Origin: CAZHVS01 sp964536015
Lineage (GTDB): Bacteria > Bacteroidota > Ignavibacteria > Ignavibacteriales > Ignavibacteriaceae
Assembly: GCA_964536015.1 (NCBI GenBank)
Contig: CAZHVS010000002.1
Span: forward strand, 248,001 to 312,000
DNA: 64,000 nt
Direction of reading: 5' to 3'
A model generated the notes under the pieces. It did not search any database. It saw only the letters and a program-made list of their open reading frames with translations, and was not told the DNA's origin. The position numbers and the translations under genes are program-made. Shown one piece after another: positions 45,182-54,806 of this stretch; positions within the stretch are counted from its first letter, which is position 1, and each line of letters starts with the position of its first letter.

Positions 45182-47287
45182 ATGAAAAATATCTTCTTTT
45201 ACAGCGTTTATTTAATAATCTTTACAGGTTTTATCTATTCTCAGGATAGATTAGAAAAAACTCTTAATGATACAACACGATATACTAATGTTGGAAATAT
45301 TGGTTTAACTGTTACAAACTTTGGAACCTATGGACATGGTTTTGCACTCTGGCCAAATCAACCATCATGTGAATATCCCATTGGAAGCGGGATTGAACAC
45401 ATTTTTGATGGAGGATTGTGGATTGGTGGATATCTAAAAGATACAAAAACAAGTAATCCTGTTGGTCCTTTTGTTACTACTGGTGCGGTTGATGCTGCTT
45501 CTGTTGCTGCTCGTGGTGGTGGATTTGAATATACTAATACAAAGGGAAGTACAATTATAGAAAAATCTTCCTTAATTGATTCACGTTATTATAATCCATC
45601 TGCAATTTCTCACCAGGATTTTATAATGGATTATAGTGATACAAGTACAAAGTTACTTAGCGGTGAAACAATTGAAGGACATAATCCACTTGGAGTTGCA
45701 ATTCATCATGAATCCTATGCATGGAATTTTCCTTTCGCAGATTTTTTTGTAATAATGAACTATACTATTAAAAATGTTTCTCAAAAATATCTCGATAGTG
45801 TTTTTGTTGGTTTATGGACTGATGCAGTAGTTCGAAACACAAAAATTACACCACCAAGAGGGAGTGCATTTTTTAATAAAGGCGGCGATGGTTACAGTGA
45901 TTCAATGAAAATTGCATATGAATTCGATGCTGCCGGTGATGTAGGCTTTACTGATAGCTATGTAGGTTTTCAATTTCTTGGTTCAACACCAAGTCTTCCT
46001 GAAAAGTATATAAAAGGAATTGATACTCTTCCATCAGTAAATTTTGTTTCCTGGCAATTTCAAAATAATAATGACCCCAATTTTTTCGCACCAACAACTG
46101 ATCATGATCGTTATATAAAAATGAATGGTTACTTTGATGTTGGAGGTAATAACAGGTATGGCAAAGGAATTAGTCCTAGCTTGCTTCAAACGGCATCAAA
46201 CCGTTCTTTGCTTATAACCTCAGGAGCTTATAGAGACATTGCACCTGGTGATTCCATCAACGTTGTTTTTGCTATTGTATGTGCAAAAAAATTTGGAACC
46301 GATAATCCTGCACTTGATACACGGGAACAAAGAACAAATCTTTATAACAATGCTGAATGGGCATTAAAGGCGTATTTTGGTGAAGATAGGAACAGAAATG
46401 GAATTCTTGATCCGGGAGAAGATTTAGATGGAAATGGAAAAATTACAAGGTATATTTTACCAGCTCCACCTTATCCACCAATTGTTAAAGTAATTCCTTC
46501 ATCAAAGAAAGCAATTATTTACTGGGATGATAGAGCAGTGAATTCTGTTGATCCAATCTCCGGTAAAAAAGATTTTGAAGGATTCAAATTATACAGAACT
46601 CAAGCAGGATTTGATATTTCAAACAACTCCTCCACAACTAATTCATCGCTAGTTTTAATGGCTCAGTTTGATAGTTCTGGTAATGATGTAGGATTTAATA
46701 CAGGATTTGGATTTATCAAATTAGATCAACCGATGACTTTTAAAAATGATACTACTAAATATTGGTTCAAGTATGAAGTTGATAATTTATTAAATGGCTG
46801 GCAGTATTTATTTTCTGTTACATCTTTTGATAAAGGAGATCCCGCGAATAATCTGGAAAGTCTTGAATCGAGTTCAATTACTAATATGCAGCGAATTATC
46901 CCTGGCACAACACCAGTTGAAGAAGATAATGTTGAAATTGGAGTGTATCCAAATCCCTATTATGGTAATGCTATCTGGGATGGAAATTCAGAGAGATTAA
47001 GGAAAATTTATTTCTATAACTTACCCGCTGACTGTGAAATTACTATTTATACTCTCTCAGGGGATGTTGTAAAAAGAATTCAGCACAATTCAAGTAGTAA
47101 TGGTTCAGATCTAAAATGGTTTGAAAACTATGCAAAAGACGGAAAACAACAATTTGCCGGAGGAGAACACGCATGGGATTTAATTACAGATCAGGATCAA
47201 GCTATTGCAACAGGACTTTATTTATTTACTGTAAAAAACAACAAAAACGGTAATATCAAAACTGGAAAATTTTTAATTATTAAGTAA
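45182..47287 (+). CDS. Secreted protein with calcium-loop motif and C-terminal T9SS-like sorting domain
   Basis: A 701-residue secreted protein of unknown function. A signal peptide (about 1-20) is followed by a long beta-rich region with no catalytic motif I recognise. An Asp-rich loop DRNRNGILDPGEDLDGNGKI (about 402-421) looks like paired calcium-binding or dockerin-like loops. A Fn3-like domain follows (about 440-580, FEGFKLYRTQ). The C-terminus starts YPNPYYGNAIWDG and ends in GLYLFTV...GKFLIIK, a variant of the T9SS type A sorting domain without the usual PFNP. It begins a run of seven surface-related genes and has no Shine-Dalgarno site. Confidence 0.75.
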   Translation: MKNIFFYSVYLIIFTGFIYSQDRLEKTLNDTTRYTNVGNIGLTVTNFGTYGHGFALWPNQPSCEYPIGSGIEHIFDGGLWIGGYLKDTKTSNPVGPFVTTGAVDAASVAARGGGFEYTNTKGSTIIEKSSLIDSRYYNPSAISHQDFIMDYSDTSTKLLSGETIEGHNPLGVAIHHESYAWNFPFADFFVIMNYTIKNVSQKYLDSVFVGLWTDAVVRNTKITPPRGSAFFNKGGDGYSDSMKIAYEFDAAGDVGFTDSYVGFQFLGSTPSLPEKYIKGIDTLPSVNFVSWQFQNNNDPNFFAPTTDHDRYIKMNGYFDVGGNNRYGKGISPSLLQTASNRSLLITSGAYRDIAPGDSINVVFAIVCAKKFGTDNPALDTREQRTNLYNNAEWALKAYFGEDRNRNGILDPGEDLDGNGKITRYILPAPPYPPIVKVIPSSKKAIIYWDDRAVNSVDPISGKKDFEGFKLYRTQAGFDISNNSSTTNSSLVLMAQFDSSGNDVGFNTGFGFIKLDQPMTFKNDTTKYWFKYEVDNLLNGWQYLFSVTSFDKGDPANNLESLESSSITNMQRIIPGTTPVEEDNVEIGVYPNPYYGNAIWDGNSERLRKIYFYNLPADCEITIYTLSGDVVKRIQHNSSSNGSDLKWFENYAKDGKQQFAGGEHAWDLITDQDQAIATGLYLFTVKNNKNGNIKTGKFLIIK

Positions 47288-47297
47288 AGGAACAATA

Positions 47298-49424
47298 ATG
47301 AAAAAATACATTATTATTATATTGTTAATAATAAGCGGTGTTGCTATGTCACAGCGTATTTATCCGCTTGTTACAATTCAGGATATTCAATACGTACCAG
47401 ATTCTCTTCAAGGAACAGATCCTCCATCAAGATTGAATGGTGATACAGTAAGGGTGCGTGGAGTTGTTATGGCTCGTCCGGTAATTCATCCTGATACTTC
47501 CCGGGGTGTAATTCTGTCTGCTGGTGCAAGATGGTGTACTTACATTCAAGATCCCAACAGTGGAATGTGGGGTGGACTGAACATATTACAGGAAGATACT
47601 GTTGGAGCAGCACAGGGAACATTCTTTGATTTAGTAGATACAAATCAGGTAGTTGAGTTTACAGGAAGAATCCTTGAGTATAATACTACTACTGAAATGA
47701 TGTTGATTACAGCACCACAACCGATTCCTGTATCAATTATAAATACTGTTCCAAGAAGACCAATACCTATTGAAGTTACTTTATCAGATTTTTTTACTCC
47801 TACGGGTGGATATAATTTTAATGCTGAGAAATATGAAGGAATGTATGTTATCATTCGTAATGTGTTAACATCTGATAGGGTGACTGGTTCTGGATCTAGT
47901 TCTGGTAACTTTAAAGTAAATGATGGCTTTGGACGTTATGCGTTTATATATAACCAATCAAGATATTTCAAAGCTAATTCAAGTGGAATAATTCCTGGTT
48001 ATCAACCTCCACTGGATGGTTCTATCTTATCTTACGTAAGAGGAATTGTAACAACAAGAACAGATGGATATTATATTGTTCCTGTTTATCCCGGAGATAT
48101 TGGGCCAACTATGGCATCACCACCAGTTATTTCTTCAATTAGAAGAAACAATGCACTTGTTACATCCAATCAAAGTGTTGATATTACTGCAACAGTTAAA
48201 GATCTTGATGGTTATGTGATTGAGTCAAAATTGTTTTATCGTGTAAATAATGGTTCACTCGATTCATTAACCATGACAAAACAAATTGCTGATACAAATG
48301 TTTACAAGACTACTATTCCAGGTGTAACGGATTCTTCTTTAGTTTCATTTTATATTCGTGCTAAAGATAATTCAGGGCAGATTTCTTATAACCCAACAGA
48401 TACCGCTACAGGTAAGTATTTTTATTTAGTTCTAAATAGACCTATTACTATCAAGGATGTTCAGTATAGTCCTTTTGGTAGTGGATTTAGTGCATTTAAT
48501 AATTACAGGGTTCAAATTTCCGGTATTGTTACAGCTGATACATCTGATATTCCTGGATACACATCAACTCCTTTAAGAGTGTATATGCAGGATGGTGCAG
48601 GTCCCTGGAATGGAATACAAATTGGAACCCGCGGTACTCTTGGCATAAATGTATTATCATTGAGACGGGGAGATAAGGTAAATGTTGAAGGTGTAATATG
48701 GGAAGATTATAATGTAACAAAGATTGATAGTTTAACTTTACTTACAGTTGTATCTTCAAACAATCCTTTACCTGCTCCGGTTCAGGTTAATACCGGGTCA
48801 ATTGGTATTGGTGATAGCCAAGTTGATAAAGAAAAGTGGGAAAGTGTATTGATGAAATACGTGAATGTCAAAGTCGATTCAGGCAATGCTGATGGAGCTT
48901 ATAACTATGGTGAAATTTTAGTAAATGATAATTCAGGTCCAACCAGAGTTGAATTGCAGGATGGAAATCATAATTATCATAATGCATGGGATTCGACTAT
49001 GATTTCTAATCCTTCCTATGTATGGGTCAGAAAAGGGAACAGGTTCTCAGAGATAAATGGAATTCTATTCTTCTCTTTCTATAATTATAAACTAGTACCA
49101 AGAAAAGATGATGACCTTGTTGGATATGTTTCTTCTGCGCAAAATGAAGCAATAAAACCTGTTGAGTATAAACTTGAACAGAATTATCCAAATCCATTTA
49201 ATCCTGCAACTACTATTTCTTATTCACTTCCGAAAGCAGGAAATGTTACATTGAAAATCTTTAATGTACTTGGACAAGAAGTGAAAACATTAATTAGTGA
49301 GTATCAAAACGAAGGTAATTATAAAGTTACTTTTGATGCTTCTGCATTAACATCTGGCGTTTATTTCTATAGCTTAAATGCTGATAACAATGTGCAAATT
49401 AAAAAAATGATGTTAATTAAATAA
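47298..49424 (+). CDS. T9SS-exported protein with OB-fold-like domains
   Basis: A 708-residue secreted protein. Signal peptide (about 1-19); an OB-fold-like domain (about 35-150, NGDTVRVRGVVMARPVI) and a second one (about 390-520, YRVQISGIVTADTSD); a middle Ig-like domain (about 275-375, ISSIRRNNALVTSNQSVDI). A full type A sorting domain closes the protein (QNYPNPFNPATTISYSL, TSGVYFYSL, IKKMMLIK). OB-like domains of this sort occur in exported nucleases and nucleic-acid-binding proteins, but no nuclease motif is seen here. It is 10 bases after the previous gene and is followed by a strong terminator. Confidence 0.8.
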   Translation: MKKYIIIILLIISGVAMSQRIYPLVTIQDIQYVPDSLQGTDPPSRLNGDTVRVRGVVMARPVIHPDTSRGVILSAGARWCTYIQDPNSGMWGGLNILQEDTVGAAQGTFFDLVDTNQVVEFTGRILEYNTTTEMMLITAPQPIPVSIINTVPRRPIPIEVTLSDFFTPTGGYNFNAEKYEGMYVIIRNVLTSDRVTGSGSSSGNFKVNDGFGRYAFIYNQSRYFKANSSGIIPGYQPPLDGSILSYVRGIVTTRTDGYYIVPVYPGDIGPTMASPPVISSIRRNNALVTSNQSVDITATVKDLDGYVIESKLFYRVNNGSLDSLTMTKQIADTNVYKTTIPGVTDSSLVSFYIRAKDNSGQISYNPTDTATGKYFYLVLNRPITIKDVQYSPFGSGFSAFNNYRVQISGIVTADTSDIPGYTSTPLRVYMQDGAGPWNGIQIGTRGTLGINVLSLRRGDKVNVEGVIWEDYNVTKIDSLTLLTVVSSNNPLPAPVQVNTGSIGIGDSQVDKEKWESVLMKYVNVKVDSGNADGAYNYGEILVNDNSGPTRVELQDGNHNYHNAWDSTMISNPSYVWVRKGNRFSEINGILFFSFYNYKLVPRKDDDLVGYVSSAQNEAIKPVEYKLEQNYPNPFNPATTISYSLPKAGNVTLKIFNVLGQEVKTLISEYQNEGNYKVTFDASALTSGVYFYSLNADNNVQIKKMMLIK

Positions 49425-49434
49425 TATTTATTTG

Positions 49435-49466
49435 TGCCGCCGGAGAATATTCGGCGGCAATTTTTA
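49435..49466 (+). terminator. Rho-independent terminator
   Basis: GCCGCCG at 49436-49442 pairs with CGGCGGC at 49452-49458; with flanking pairs the stem is about ten base pairs. AATTTTTA follows. It separates the T9SS cargo genes from the lipoprotein/TonB-receptor unit. Confidence 0.93.
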
Positions 49467-49472
49467 TACTAT

Positions 49473-51014
49473 ATGAATAAGAACAAAATTACTTTTACAT
49501 TAAAAAATATTTTTATTGTTTTAAGCTTATTTGCATTCACCCAATGTTATGATAAGCTTACGAATAATCCAATTTCAAATCTTTCACCAAATTCTTCAGT
49601 GTTCTTGAAACCCGATAGTGTAATAAGCAGTCAGCCAAGTAAGATACATATTTATTGGTCAGGAGATGATGCTGATGGATTAATTATAGGCTTCTATTTT
49701 AGCTGGGATGGTGTGAACTGGGCATTTACAACAAAGAACGATAGTTTATTTGCATTACAAATTGGTGTAGTGGATACAAATTATCTTTTCAGGGTTTCAT
49801 CTGTTGATAACGGTGGTAACGGTGTATATGATAACCAGATTATTCAAAATAACATTAATTATGGACCGGAACCTTTCATTGATAAAAATAATAACAACAA
49901 ATATGATGTTGGCGAAACCTTTATTGATATTGGCTTAATTGATCCCACTCCTGCAACAGTGAAACTTCCGATAAAAAATTCTGCTCCAACCATTTTTTGG
50001 AATCAACTTTCGTTTGTTCCTGATACATCTTTTTCGGCAATGACGTTTGGATGGGAAGCGACTGATATTGATGGAGATGGTACGATTCAATATATTAATA
50101 TTGCTTTGAATGATACTTCAAACTTTGTTCATATTGATGGTAATGTAAGAAGAATTGCAATTCGTACAAAAGATTTTACTTCGGCAAATCCTTTAATGGA
50201 AATTCTTATTGATGGAAATCCAAATAATATTGCGAATGTTAAATTGCCTGGGTTGAAGTTTAATTCTTTGAACAAATTTTTTGTTCAGGCTGTAGATATT
50301 TCTGGTGCTAAATCATCTTTTATTTCCCTTCCTTCAGAAGCAAATAAATTCTGGTATGTGAAAAAACCATTAGGAAAATTAGTTATTGTTGATGATTGCA
50401 TTACAGTTGACAATGCACCTGAATTTTATGATGCTATGCTTGATAGTCTTGGATTCCAAAACAAATATGATGTATATGATATAAGATCAACTTATTCGAA
50501 ACCCCCTTATCTGAATACTACCTTTACTGAGACAATTAAACTATTTAATTCGTGTCTCTGGTATACGGATAATAATCCATCACTGGATTTAGCAAATATT
50601 GCAGTTCAGAAATTTCTTGATAACGGTGGAAAGATTTTATTTTCTATGCAGTTTCCTCAAACTGTAGATTTGACAATTTTGCAAGGATTTTTACCTATAA
50701 GAACAGATAGCAGTGATACAAAATCTTCAATTCTTGCAAACACTGTTATAACTTCTGCAAATAATCCATCATATCCTGACCTTGCAACTACAGTGTCGTT
50801 ATTCCGAATAAGGACTTTTTATTTAAGCTCTCTGGGTGTAACTGGCATTTATAAATTTGCTAATAATGAACTTAAAGAATACATAGGTTTTATTAACAGT
50901 CAAAAGACACTTTTCTTTTTAGGCTTACCTTTACATAGAATGAATGGTGGAAGTGCAAATGTTAAATCATTTTTATCAAAAGTATTGTTACAGGATTTTG
51001 GATTAACACCATGA
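49473..51014 (+). CDS. Putative lipoprotein, unknown function
   Basis: A 513-residue envelope protein I do not recognise. The N-terminus has a hydrophobic helix followed by FAFTQC, a loose Bacteroidota-style lipobox. Two Ig/Fn3-like regions (about 45-120 and 170-285, SKIHIYWSGDDADG and TFGWEATDIDGDG) precede an alpha/beta region (about 300-510) with LVIVDDCITVDNAPEFYDAML and FLDNGGKILFSMQF that recalls GATase-like or sugar-binding folds. A longer frame opens at GTG 49434, but that codon lies in the terminator hairpin, so the ATG at 49473 is the start. Its stop overlaps the TonB-receptor start by four bases, so the two are coupled. Confidence 0.75.
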   Translation: MNKNKITFTLKNIFIVLSLFAFTQCYDKLTNNPISNLSPNSSVFLKPDSVISSQPSKIHIYWSGDDADGLIIGFYFSWDGVNWAFTTKNDSLFALQIGVVDTNYLFRVSSVDNGGNGVYDNQIIQNNINYGPEPFIDKNNNNKYDVGETFIDIGLIDPTPATVKLPIKNSAPTIFWNQLSFVPDTSFSAMTFGWEATDIDGDGTIQYINIALNDTSNFVHIDGNVRRIAIRTKDFTSANPLMEILIDGNPNNIANVKLPGLKFNSLNKFFVQAVDISGAKSSFISLPSEANKFWYVKKPLGKLVIVDDCITVDNAPEFYDAMLDSLGFQNKYDVYDIRSTYSKPPYLNTTFTETIKLFNSCLWYTDNNPSLDLANIAVQKFLDNGGKILFSMQFPQTVDLTILQGFLPIRTDSSDTKSSILANTVITSANNPSYPDLATTVSLFRIRTFYLSSLGVTGIYKFANNELKEYIGFINSQKTLFFLGLPLHRMNGGSANVKSFLSKVLLQDFGLTP

Positions 51015-53818
51015 AGAAAATTACTACTTTATTATTTCTATCTATATTTATTTCAATATTTGGACAGGAGCCTGGCTCTTTATCTGGTAATATAACCGAT
51101 TCAAAAACCGGTGATCCAATTCCCGGAGTCAACATTATTATTAAAGGGACTTACTACGGTGCTGCAACTGATACAAAAGGAAATTTCCGAATCAAAGCAG
51201 TTAACCCCGGAAATTATACTATAGAAGTTTCTTTTATTGGATATAAGACTGTTAAATACACAGGGATTAAAATCGAAGCCGGAAAAAACAAACAACTTGA
51301 CGTTAAACTTGAAGAATCGGTTTTAACACTTGAACAGGATGTTGTAATTATTGGTGAAAAACCTTTAATGGATGTTGAAGAGACTCAAAGTAAAAGAACA
51401 ATTTCCAAAGATGATATTGAGAATTCTCTTGTAGAAAGTATTGGTGACATAGTAATACAGCAGGCAGGTATCATAAAATCTGATAACCAGATACATATTC
51501 GTGGTGGACGTTCGTATGAGAATGCTTTTCTTCTGGATGGTGTTTCTGTTCAGGATCCACTTGCAGGAACCGGTTTTGGTTTACAACTATCATCAAATGC
51601 AATCGAAGAAGTTGAAGTAATCACTGGAGGTTACAATGCAGAGTTCGGTCAGGCTACTTCTGGCGTTGTTAATGTAAGAACTCGTGAAGGCGGTGAAAAG
51701 TATAGTGGGTATATCTCTTACAAAAGAGATAATTTCGGAGACAAAAGTTCTTATCACGTTTTTAATACCGATGTTCTTGAAGCAAATTTAAGTGGACCAG
51801 AACCAATAACAAGTCTTATCCTTCCGGAAATAGGAATTAAAATACCTGGGACAATAACATTATTTGGCTCTTTCTATATGGGTATTTCTGATGGTTTAAC
51901 TCAAGGTTATTATAAACCTACTGCAAACCGTTTGTACTCATCAATATTTGGAAAAACAAGATTTACTCCTCGTGCAGAAAACAACTGGTTCTGGCTTGGA
52001 AAAATTACTTATAAGTATTCTCCAACTCTCAAATTTCAATACTCATTTAATCAATCTGTAAATATTAATCAGAACTCTCAATCATTGCAATCAAATCTTG
52101 AATATGTTGAACCAAGTCCAGGTTATCAATATGAATTTCAAAATATACTTGACCAGGCAAATACATATACACACTTAAATACGTATCAAACTGTTACTGT
52201 TACACATACTTTGAATCCAAAAACATTTTACGAACTTAAGCTTAACTTTTATTTTACTAATTTGAGAGCCGATGCAAATGGCAAAAAATGGAATGAGTAT
52301 ATTGAGCCTAAAGATATTCCAAACTTTCCGCTCGAATATTATAACTTAAACAGAGATACAATTGGTGTTATACCTGGTGATGGTTTCTGGGATATTGGAA
52401 ATCCTTTTACATGGCACGATCATTATGTACAGGAATTTTCTTTAAGAGGTGACCTTACAAGTTTCTTTGATGAGAAAAATAAGTTCAAAGCTGGTTTTAA
52501 TATGCAATTCCAGGAGATGCAGGTAGTTGATATCTATAAACCCTGGGTTGGTGAACTGGGTTTAAATAATGATATTTATAAAGTATATCCTGCTTTAGGT
52601 TCTTTTTATGCACAGGATAACATTAACTTCTCGGGAATGATTCTTAATTTTGGTTTACGTCTGGATTACTGGTTCCCGGGTAAATATGTTGATGATGCTA
52701 TAGAAAATCCTGATGTTATTACAATTCCTGAAATAACAAGAGATAGATATAAAAATGACAGCTTTAAATGGTTCGGTAATCGTCATTGGAAAGCTCGTTT
52801 AAGTCCAAGACTTGGAATATCACATCCTGTATCAGATTTTCAAACTTTGTTTTTCTCTTACGGACATTTTAGTAAATGGCCTAAGCCACAATTTGTTTAT
52901 GCAAAACTTAATCCATATTCAGCACAATCTTCATTTCAAAAATTTGGAAATCCAAACTTAAATCCCGAAACAACGGTTGCGTATGAACTTGGTTTAAAAA
53001 CTCAATTCACTTCAGATGATGTTTTAACTTTGACAGCTTATTACAAAGATATATTTGATTATGTCAGCACAAGAAGTGCAAAAATTACTTCTGTTCGATT
53101 TGCTACACAAAGATTTATTACTTACGTAAACTCTGATTATGCACGCTCAAGAGGTGTTGAAGTTGAATATAAAAAGAGAATTGGCAGATGGTTTAATGGT
53201 TCTGCTAATTTCACATATTCAATTATTACAGGAAAAAGTTCTTCTGCAGATGAAGGTGTTTTAGTTTTACAAGGTTATCTTGATGAATCCATTAAAGAAG
53301 AATATACATCCTGGGATAGACCATTCAATGCTTCTTTAACAACAAGTTTCTATGTGGAAAGAGATAATGCTTTATTTGGTTTTGGAAATGGTATTCTTGA
53401 TGACTATAATCTTTACATCAGATGTCAGTTCCAATCAGGTAAAAGATATACAGCTTCAATATTTACAGGAAGTTACCTGACTAATGGAAGACCTGAGTAT
53501 GAAACAAATACAAAAGAAAGATATAGTAAAATTGGAGAAAACTGGTTTTGGATTGATATGAACTTTGAGAAATATTTTATGCTTGGAAAATTAAAATTTT
53601 CTCTTTTCGTAGAAATTAATAATTTGCTGGATACAAAAAATTCTGCAATAATAAATCCAGTTACTGGAAGAGCATATGAATATGGCGATCCAACTCCACT
53701 CGGATGGAATGATCCAAAGTATCCTGATCTACAATATCCAATTGATGCTTATCCATACAACCCAGCTCGTTACCTTACTCGTAGAAATATTAAATTCGGA
53801 ATTAGTTTAAAGTTTTAA
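51011..53818 (+). CDS. TonB-dependent receptor with N-terminal carboxypeptidase-regulatory-like domain
   Basis: An outer-membrane active-transport barrel of 935 residues. Signal peptide (about 1-18); CarboxypepD_reg-like domain (about 22-103, GNITDSKTGDPIPGVNIII); plug (about 118-230, RGGRSYENAFLLDGVSVQDP and EVITGGYNAEFGQATSGVVNV); and a 22-strand-type barrel to the end (RRNIKFGISLKF). The N-terminal domain is typical of SusC-like and other Bacteroidota receptors. No SusD is next to it; instead a PorV-like barrel gene follows one base later and a lipoprotein gene precedes it. The substrate is unknown. Confidence 0.9.
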   Translation: MKKITTLLFLSIFISIFGQEPGSLSGNITDSKTGDPIPGVNIIIKGTYYGAATDTKGNFRIKAVNPGNYTIEVSFIGYKTVKYTGIKIEAGKNKQLDVKLEESVLTLEQDVVIIGEKPLMDVEETQSKRTISKDDIENSLVESIGDIVIQQAGIIKSDNQIHIRGGRSYENAFLLDGVSVQDPLAGTGFGLQLSSNAIEEVEVITGGYNAEFGQATSGVVNVRTREGGEKYSGYISYKRDNFGDKSSYHVFNTDVLEANLSGPEPITSLILPEIGIKIPGTITLFGSFYMGISDGLTQGYYKPTANRLYSSIFGKTRFTPRAENNWFWLGKITYKYSPTLKFQYSFNQSVNINQNSQSLQSNLEYVEPSPGYQYEFQNILDQANTYTHLNTYQTVTVTHTLNPKTFYELKLNFYFTNLRADANGKKWNEYIEPKDIPNFPLEYYNLNRDTIGVIPGDGFWDIGNPFTWHDHYVQEFSLRGDLTSFFDEKNKFKAGFNMQFQEMQVVDIYKPWVGELGLNNDIYKVYPALGSFYAQDNINFSGMILNFGLRLDYWFPGKYVDDAIENPDVITIPEITRDRYKNDSFKWFGNRHWKARLSPRLGISHPVSDFQTLFFSYGHFSKWPKPQFVYAKLNPYSAQSSFQKFGNPNLNPETTVAYELGLKTQFTSDDVLTLTAYYKDIFDYVSTRSAKITSVRFATQRFITYVNSDYARSRGVEVEYKKRIGRWFNGSANFTYSIITGKSSSADEGVLVLQGYLDESIKEEYTSWDRPFNASLTTSFYVERDNALFGFGNGILDDYNLYIRCQFQSGKRYTASIFTGSYLTNGRPEYETNTKERYSKIGENWFWIDMNFEKYFMLGKLKFSLFVEINNLLDTKNSAIINPVTGRAYEYGDPTPLGWNDPKYPDLQYPIDAYPYNPARYLTRRNIKFGISLKF

Positions 53819-53819
53819 A

Positions 53820-54803
53820 ATGAAAAAAATATTATTTTTATTAACTCTCTGTTGTATTTTTTCAAGTGGTCAACTCTTCGGTCAACTTTTTCCAACTCTT
53901 GGTGGACAAAGAGTTGGAATTTCAGCCGCTCAATTTCTTAAAATCGGAGTAGGTGGAAGAGCCGCTTCACTTGGTGACGCATTTATTGCTATTGCTAACG
54001 ATGCTTCTGCACTTTATTGGAATCCTGCTGGATTAGTTCAGTTTAATCAAAATCAGGTTTTATTCAGTCATAATAAATGGGTTGTTGACATAAACCATGA
54101 TTTTCTTGGTGGTGTTTATCATTTAAATGAAACTGATGCAATAGGGCTTTCAATTATTTCTTTATCAATGCAGGATATGAAAGTTACAACCGAATTTGCT
54201 CCATTTGGGACAGGAGAATACTTCAGTTTTGGTGATCTTGCGTTTTCAGTTTCATATGCTCGTAAGATGACTGATCAATTTAGTTTTGGAGGTAGTATTC
54301 GTTATATTGAAGAGACACTTGATAAACTAAAAATGCGCGGAATTATGGTTGACCTGGGCACTTATTATTGGACAGGATTAGGTTCATCACGATTTGCAGT
54401 TACAGTAACTAATTTTGGTAATCAATTAGCTCCTGATGGTGAAGTTGTATTAGTGGGAAAAAGGGAAAAAAGTGAGTGGCAATCTTTTTCTCCTCCGACA
54501 GTTTTCAGAATTGGTTTTGCATTAGAACCAATAGAGACAGAAGAACACAAGCTGACAACATCAATTCAATTAAATCATCCAAATGATAATAGTGAGAATT
54601 TTGCTATTGGTGTTGAATATACGTGGCAGCAAATGTTGTATTTACGTGGTGGTTATAAATTCAATGTAGATGAACAAAATGTTTCATTTGGAATGGGAGT
54701 GAAATTACCCATAAGTTTTGCTGAATTTAATTTTGATTATGCTTTTTCTAATTTTTCACGGTTAGGTTCTGCTCACCGATTTTCAATTATTTTGGGTTTA
54801 TAA
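53820..54803 (+). CDS. PorV/PorQ-family outer-membrane protein
   Basis: A 327-residue outer-membrane beta-barrel of the FadL-like group. After the signal peptide comes AAQFLKIGVGGRAASLGDAF and ASALYWNPAGL, the hallmark of the PorV/PorQ (UPF0164) family. PorV is a T9SS shuttle that brings cargo proteins to the sortase; other members have unrelated or unknown roles. Its position directly after a TonB-dependent receptor suggests a dedicated partner and not necessarily the housekeeping PorV. A stop-to-start gap of one base indicates co-transcription. Confidence 0.85.
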   Translation: MKKILFLLTLCCIFSSGQLFGQLFPTLGGQRVGISAAQFLKIGVGGRAASLGDAFIAIANDASALYWNPAGLVQFNQNQVLFSHNKWVVDINHDFLGGVYHLNETDAIGLSIISLSMQDMKVTTEFAPFGTGEYFSFGDLAFSVSYARKMTDQFSFGGSIRYIEETLDKLKMRGIMVDLGTYYWTGLGSSRFAVTVTNFGNQLAPDGEVVLVGKREKSEWQSFSPPTVFRIGFALEPIETEEHKLTTSIQLNHPNDNSENFAIGVEYTWQQMLYLRGGYKFNVDEQNVSFGMGVKLPISFAEFNFDYAFSNFSRLGSAHRFSIILGL

Positions 54804-54806
54804 AAA

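Noticed and set aside
49434..49472. An upstream extension of the lipoprotein gene beginning at GTG 49434.
   Set aside because: It lies inside a strong terminator hairpin and would put a non-signal sequence before a clear signal peptide that begins at ATG 49473.
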